64,000 bases of DNA. It comes from Thiothrix subterranea (GTDB lineage Bacteria; Pseudomonadota; Gammaproteobacteria; Thiotrichales; Thiotrichaceae). This document shows, piece after piece, positions 61,637 through 64,000 of this stretch. Where the stretch lies: positions 1,550,001 to 1,614,000 of the forward strand of contig NZ_CP053482.1 in the NCBI RefSeq assembly GCF_016772315.1, given 5' to 3'. The stretch's first letter is position 1; each line of letters opens with the position of its first letter. The position numbers and the translations under genes are program-made. Below the pieces are notes generated by a model. The model did no database searches. It saw only the letters and a list, made by a program, of their open reading frames with translations, and was not told the origin of the DNA.

Positions 61637-61891
61637 ATGCAAATCACAATGGACATCCCCGAATACTTCGGGGTAGATAAAACCAAGCCGGAAATTGCCA
61701 GTATTCTCAAGCTATACGCCGCTCTTGCGCTATTCCAAGCCGGAAAACTGTCCGCTGGTGCGGCAACCGAACTGGCAGGCGTTGACCGCCACACTTTTAT
61801 GGCAGAGTGCAAAAAACACGACATTCCGACCATCAACTACACGCCCGAAGACTTGGAAGCCGAGCTGGCTGATTTTCGGTTAGCCTGCTGA
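61637..61891 (+). CDS. UPF0175 antitoxin
   Basis: The 84-residue antitoxin (MQITMDIPEYFGVDKTKPEIASILKLYAALALFQAGKLSAGAATELAGVDRHTFMAECKKHDIPTINYTPEDLEAELADF) has the UPF0175 helix-turn-helix layout, as in the orphan at 36542. AGGA precedes the ATG. The stop overlaps the next start by one base. It heads a three-gene operon that includes rtcR. Confidence 0.9.
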   Translation: MQITMDIPEYFGVDKTKPEIASILKLYAALALFQAGKLSAGAATELAGVDRHTFMAECKKHDIPTINYTPEDLEAELADFRLAC

Positions 61892-62364
61892 TGCTAGTCA
61901 TTGCCGATACCTCACCACTGGTTGCCATAGCCGCGTGCGATGGTTTGAGCTGGCTGGACACTTTGTTTGCAGAAGTACGTGTACCTCCCGCCGTGTTTCA
62001 GGAAGCAACTGTTCAAGGCAAACCCCAAGCAGACAGGCTACAGCACTACTTGCAAGATAAAGTGTTGACGATTGATCTACACGATTTCGTGATTACCACC
62101 GAAGGGTTAGGTAATGGTGAACTGCAAGCAATGGCATTGTATAAAAAGCAACATGCCGACCGCTTGCTCATTGATGACTTACGGGCGCGAAAAGCGGCAT
62201 TGCGTAACGACATTCACATTATCGGCAGCGTCGGTATCTTGCTGTTAGCCAAAGAAAACCAACTCATTTCCACTATTAAACCGTATCTGCAAATTATTCA
62301 GCAAACCGATGCTCATCTCAGCCCCAAACTGATCGACAAAGCGTTAGTGATTGCTGGGGAATGA
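61891..62364 (+). CDS. DUF3368 PIN-like toxin
   Basis: The 157-residue protein is of the DUF3368 group of PIN-like ribonucleases: MLVIADTSPLVAIAACDGLSWL (Asp6), VPPAVFQEA (Glu), GLGNGELQAMALYKKQHADRLLIDDLRARKAAL (Glu and Asp). Such proteins pair with UPF0175 antitoxins. It overlaps rtcR by ATGA, so toxin and RNA-repair regulator are made together. RNA is the expected target; PIN enzymes usually leave 3'-OH ends. Confidence 0.88.
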   Translation: MLVIADTSPLVAIAACDGLSWLDTLFAEVRVPPAVFQEATVQGKPQADRLQHYLQDKVLTIDLHDFVITTEGLGNGELQAMALYKKQHADRLLIDDLRARKAALRNDIHIIGSVGILLLAKENQLISTIKPYLQIIQQTDAHLSPKLIDKALVIAGE

Positions 62365-63968
62365 TGCCAGCAAAAATGAATACCACCGTCATCGGCATCC
62401 TCGGCTCGCGCCTTGACCACCAAGGCTTAGGCAAACGCCGCCACTCGCGCTGGCGGCCTTCCGTCGGCATCCTCATGCACCCCGATTTTCCGGTGAATGA
62501 ATTCGTGCTAATCCACCACGCAGACGAGGCCGAACTGGCAGGCATCACCCTACGCGACATGCGCGAACTTGCCCCCGATACGCGCTTCACCAGCCACGTC
62601 GTCAACTACGCCAACCCGTGGGATTTCGGCGAAGTTTACAGCCAGCTCCACGATTTCACCCGCCACTACCGTTTCGACCCGGAACAAAACCACTACTACG
62701 TCCACATCACCACGGGTACGCACGTCGCACAAATCTGCCTGTTCTTGCTGACGGAAGCCAATTACATCCCCGGCAAACTCTTGCAAACCTCGCCCAGCAA
62801 GGAAAGCACGCAAGGCACACTGCAAATCATCGACCTCGATCTGTCGCGCTACGACCAGATTGCCAGCCGCTTCGAGCGCGAAGCACAGGAAGGCATGGCA
62901 TACCTGAAAGGCGGCATCGACACCCGCAACCCCGCTTTCAACGCCCTGATTGCGCAACTCGAACAAGTCTCCATCCGCTCCGCCGCGCCCATCCTACTCA
63001 CGGGTGCTACAGGTGTCGGAAAATCACGCCTCGCCAAACGCATTTACGAACTGAAAAAGCAGCGTGGGCAAGTCAGCGGCAAACTGGTGGAAGTCAACTG
63101 CGCTACCTTGCGCGGCGACAATGCCATGTCCGCGCTGTTTGGGCATGTGAAAGGCGCGTTCACCGGCGCACTCACCGCCCGCAGCGGCTTGTTGCGTGAA
63201 GCCGATAAGGGTTTGTTGTTTCTGGATGAAATCGGCGAACTAGGGCTGGACGAACAAGCGATGCTACTCCGCGCCATCGAAGACAAAGTATTTACCCCGT
63301 TCGGCAGCGACAAGGAAACCAGCAGCGATTTCCAACTGATTGCCGGAACCAACCGCGACCTGTTCCAGCGCGTGCGTGACGGCAAATTCCGCGAAGACTT
63401 GCTGGCACGCATCAATTTGTGGACATACGAACTCCCCGGTTTGCGCCACCGCCTCGAAGATTTGGAGGCGAATCTCGAATACGAATTGCAGCAATTCACC
63501 CGCAAAGTCGGGCACAAAGTCAGCTTCAACAAAGCGGCGCGGGAACAATACCTCGCGTTTGCGCAAACCCCAGCGGCAACCTGGCGGGCGAATTTCCGCG
63601 ACCTCAATTCCAGCATTACGCGCATGGCAACGCTGGCGAATGGCGGACGCATTACCGAAGAAAGCGTGACGGAGGAAATCCGCCGCTTGCGCTACGATTG
63701 GGGCAGTTTTCAGGAGGCGGCAGCCATCAACAATACCGATAGCGTATTGCGCGAATTCGTGGCGGCTGAGGTGCTGGAAACCATCGACCATTTCGACCGG
63801 GTGCAATTGGCTGAAGTCATCCGCGTGTGCCGCACCGCCAAAAGTCTTGCAGATGCGGGGCGCAGCTTGTTCAACGTCAGCCGCACCCAACGCGCCAGCG
63901 CGAACGATTCGCACCGCCTGCGGGTGTATTTGCAGAAATACGGGCTAACCTTCCAGCAACTCACCTAA
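62361..63968 (+). CDS. rtcR: RtcR, sigma-54 activator of RNA repair genes
   Basis: The 535-residue protein (532 in E. coli) has an N-terminal CARF-type sensor (about 1-180, TTVIGILGSRLDHQGLGKRRHSRWRPSVGIL and HYYVHITTGTHVAQICLFLL), an AAA+ sigma-54 domain (about 190-430) with Walker A LLTGATGVGKSRLAKRIYEL, the GAFTGA loop (GHVKGAFTGALTARSG), Walker B GLLFLDEIGELG and the Arg finger region (REDLLARINLWTYELPGLRHR), and a C-terminal helix-turn-helix. RtcR senses RNA fragments with 2',3'-cyclic phosphate and turns on rtcB. The start overlaps the toxin stop (ATGA); MNTTVIG at 62376 is a possible alternative. Confidence 0.96.
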   Translation: MMPAKMNTTVIGILGSRLDHQGLGKRRHSRWRPSVGILMHPDFPVNEFVLIHHADEAELAGITLRDMRELAPDTRFTSHVVNYANPWDFGEVYSQLHDFTRHYRFDPEQNHYYVHITTGTHVAQICLFLLTEANYIPGKLLQTSPSKESTQGTLQIIDLDLSRYDQIASRFEREAQEGMAYLKGGIDTRNPAFNALIAQLEQVSIRSAAPILLTGATGVGKSRLAKRIYELKKQRGQVSGKLVEVNCATLRGDNAMSALFGHVKGAFTGALTARSGLLREADKGLLFLDEIGELGLDEQAMLLRAIEDKVFTPFGSDKETSSDFQLIAGTNRDLFQRVRDGKFREDLLARINLWTYELPGLRHRLEDLEANLEYELQQFTRKVGHKVSFNKAAREQYLAFAQTPAATWRANFRDLNSSITRMATLANGGRITEESVTEEIRRLRYDWGSFQEAAAINNTDSVLREFVAAEVLETIDHFDRVQLAEVIRVCRTAKSLADAGRSLFNVSRTQRASANDSHRLRVYLQKYGLTFQQLT

Positions 63969-64000
63969 GCGGCGGAAATCCGCCAGCTCATTCCTAGGCA
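63969..64000. other. Window end, no gene
   Basis: Only 32 bases remain after rtcR; GGCGGAAATCCGCC (63972-63985) can form a short hairpin that may be part of a terminator. Confidence 0.35.

Overview
The window looks like the chromosome of a gammaproteobacterium, most probably a sulfur oxidiser of the Thiotrichales (Thiothrix-like). This is an inference from protein style and gene content: a CysB-type regulator, an ATP-sulfurylase-like protein, malate synthase G, MaeB, DsbB, TonB, LeuA and the RtcB/RtcR RNA-repair pair. No rRNA lies in the window and there is one tRNA (Phe).

1-23.7 kb is mostly housekeeping: a lipoprotein cut by the window edge, a cysB-like regulator divergent from a degenerate ATP-sulfurylase paralogue, tonB behind a chimeric DUF1016 gene, an orphan histidine kinase, glcB, a frameshifted GST gene, tRNA-Phe, a flotillin, a six-gene secretion/pilus-like operon (13.6-18.7 kb) with a PapD-like chaperone but no recognisable classical usher, maeB between two identical 28-bp palindromes, an aldehyde dehydrogenase and dsbB.

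23.7-38.3 kb is an accessory region: an AT-rich DUF6035-type gene whose ribosome-binding site is supplied by an inserted IS4-family element, a VapBC-like pair, a BsuBI/PstI-type restriction-modification pair, a short SelO, hipBA copy 1, an ATPase pseudogene with three reading-frame breaks, an orphan UPF0175 antitoxin, a proteasome-like Ntn-hydrolase and a displaced 3' fragment of rtcB.

38.3-50.5 kb is the most interesting part. Seven tightly coupled minus-strand genes run vWA (TerY-like), PP2C phosphatase, Ser/Thr kinase with zinc ribbon, SF1 helicase, wHTH plus HEPN-motif protein, coiled-coil McrB-like AAA+ NTPase and DUF2357 protein with zinc ribbon. This joins a TerY-P phosphorylation triad to a coiled-coil McrBC-like (CoCoNuT-like) machine. 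The block is bracketed by two copies (about 95% identical by eye) of the last 481 bp of rtcB, so it appears to have entered at the rtcB 3' end. The intact rtcB lies directly upstream on the same strand behind a textbook sigma-54 promoter. RtcR, the expected CARF/sigma-54 activator, is at 62.4-64 kb, translationally coupled to a UPF0175/PIN toxin pair. Readthrough from the RtcR-controlled promoter could tie the defence operon to RNA damage, and RtcB could repair ends made by the HEPN RNase.

51.3-64 kb holds hipBA copy 2 with the same paired operators as copy 1, a DUF4143 ATPase, a fructosamine-kinase gene cleanly split by an IS, envelope genes (MipA/OmpV, AIM24-like, LysM, RlpA), leuA with a divergent Lrp regulator, and the toxin-antitoxin-rtcR operon.
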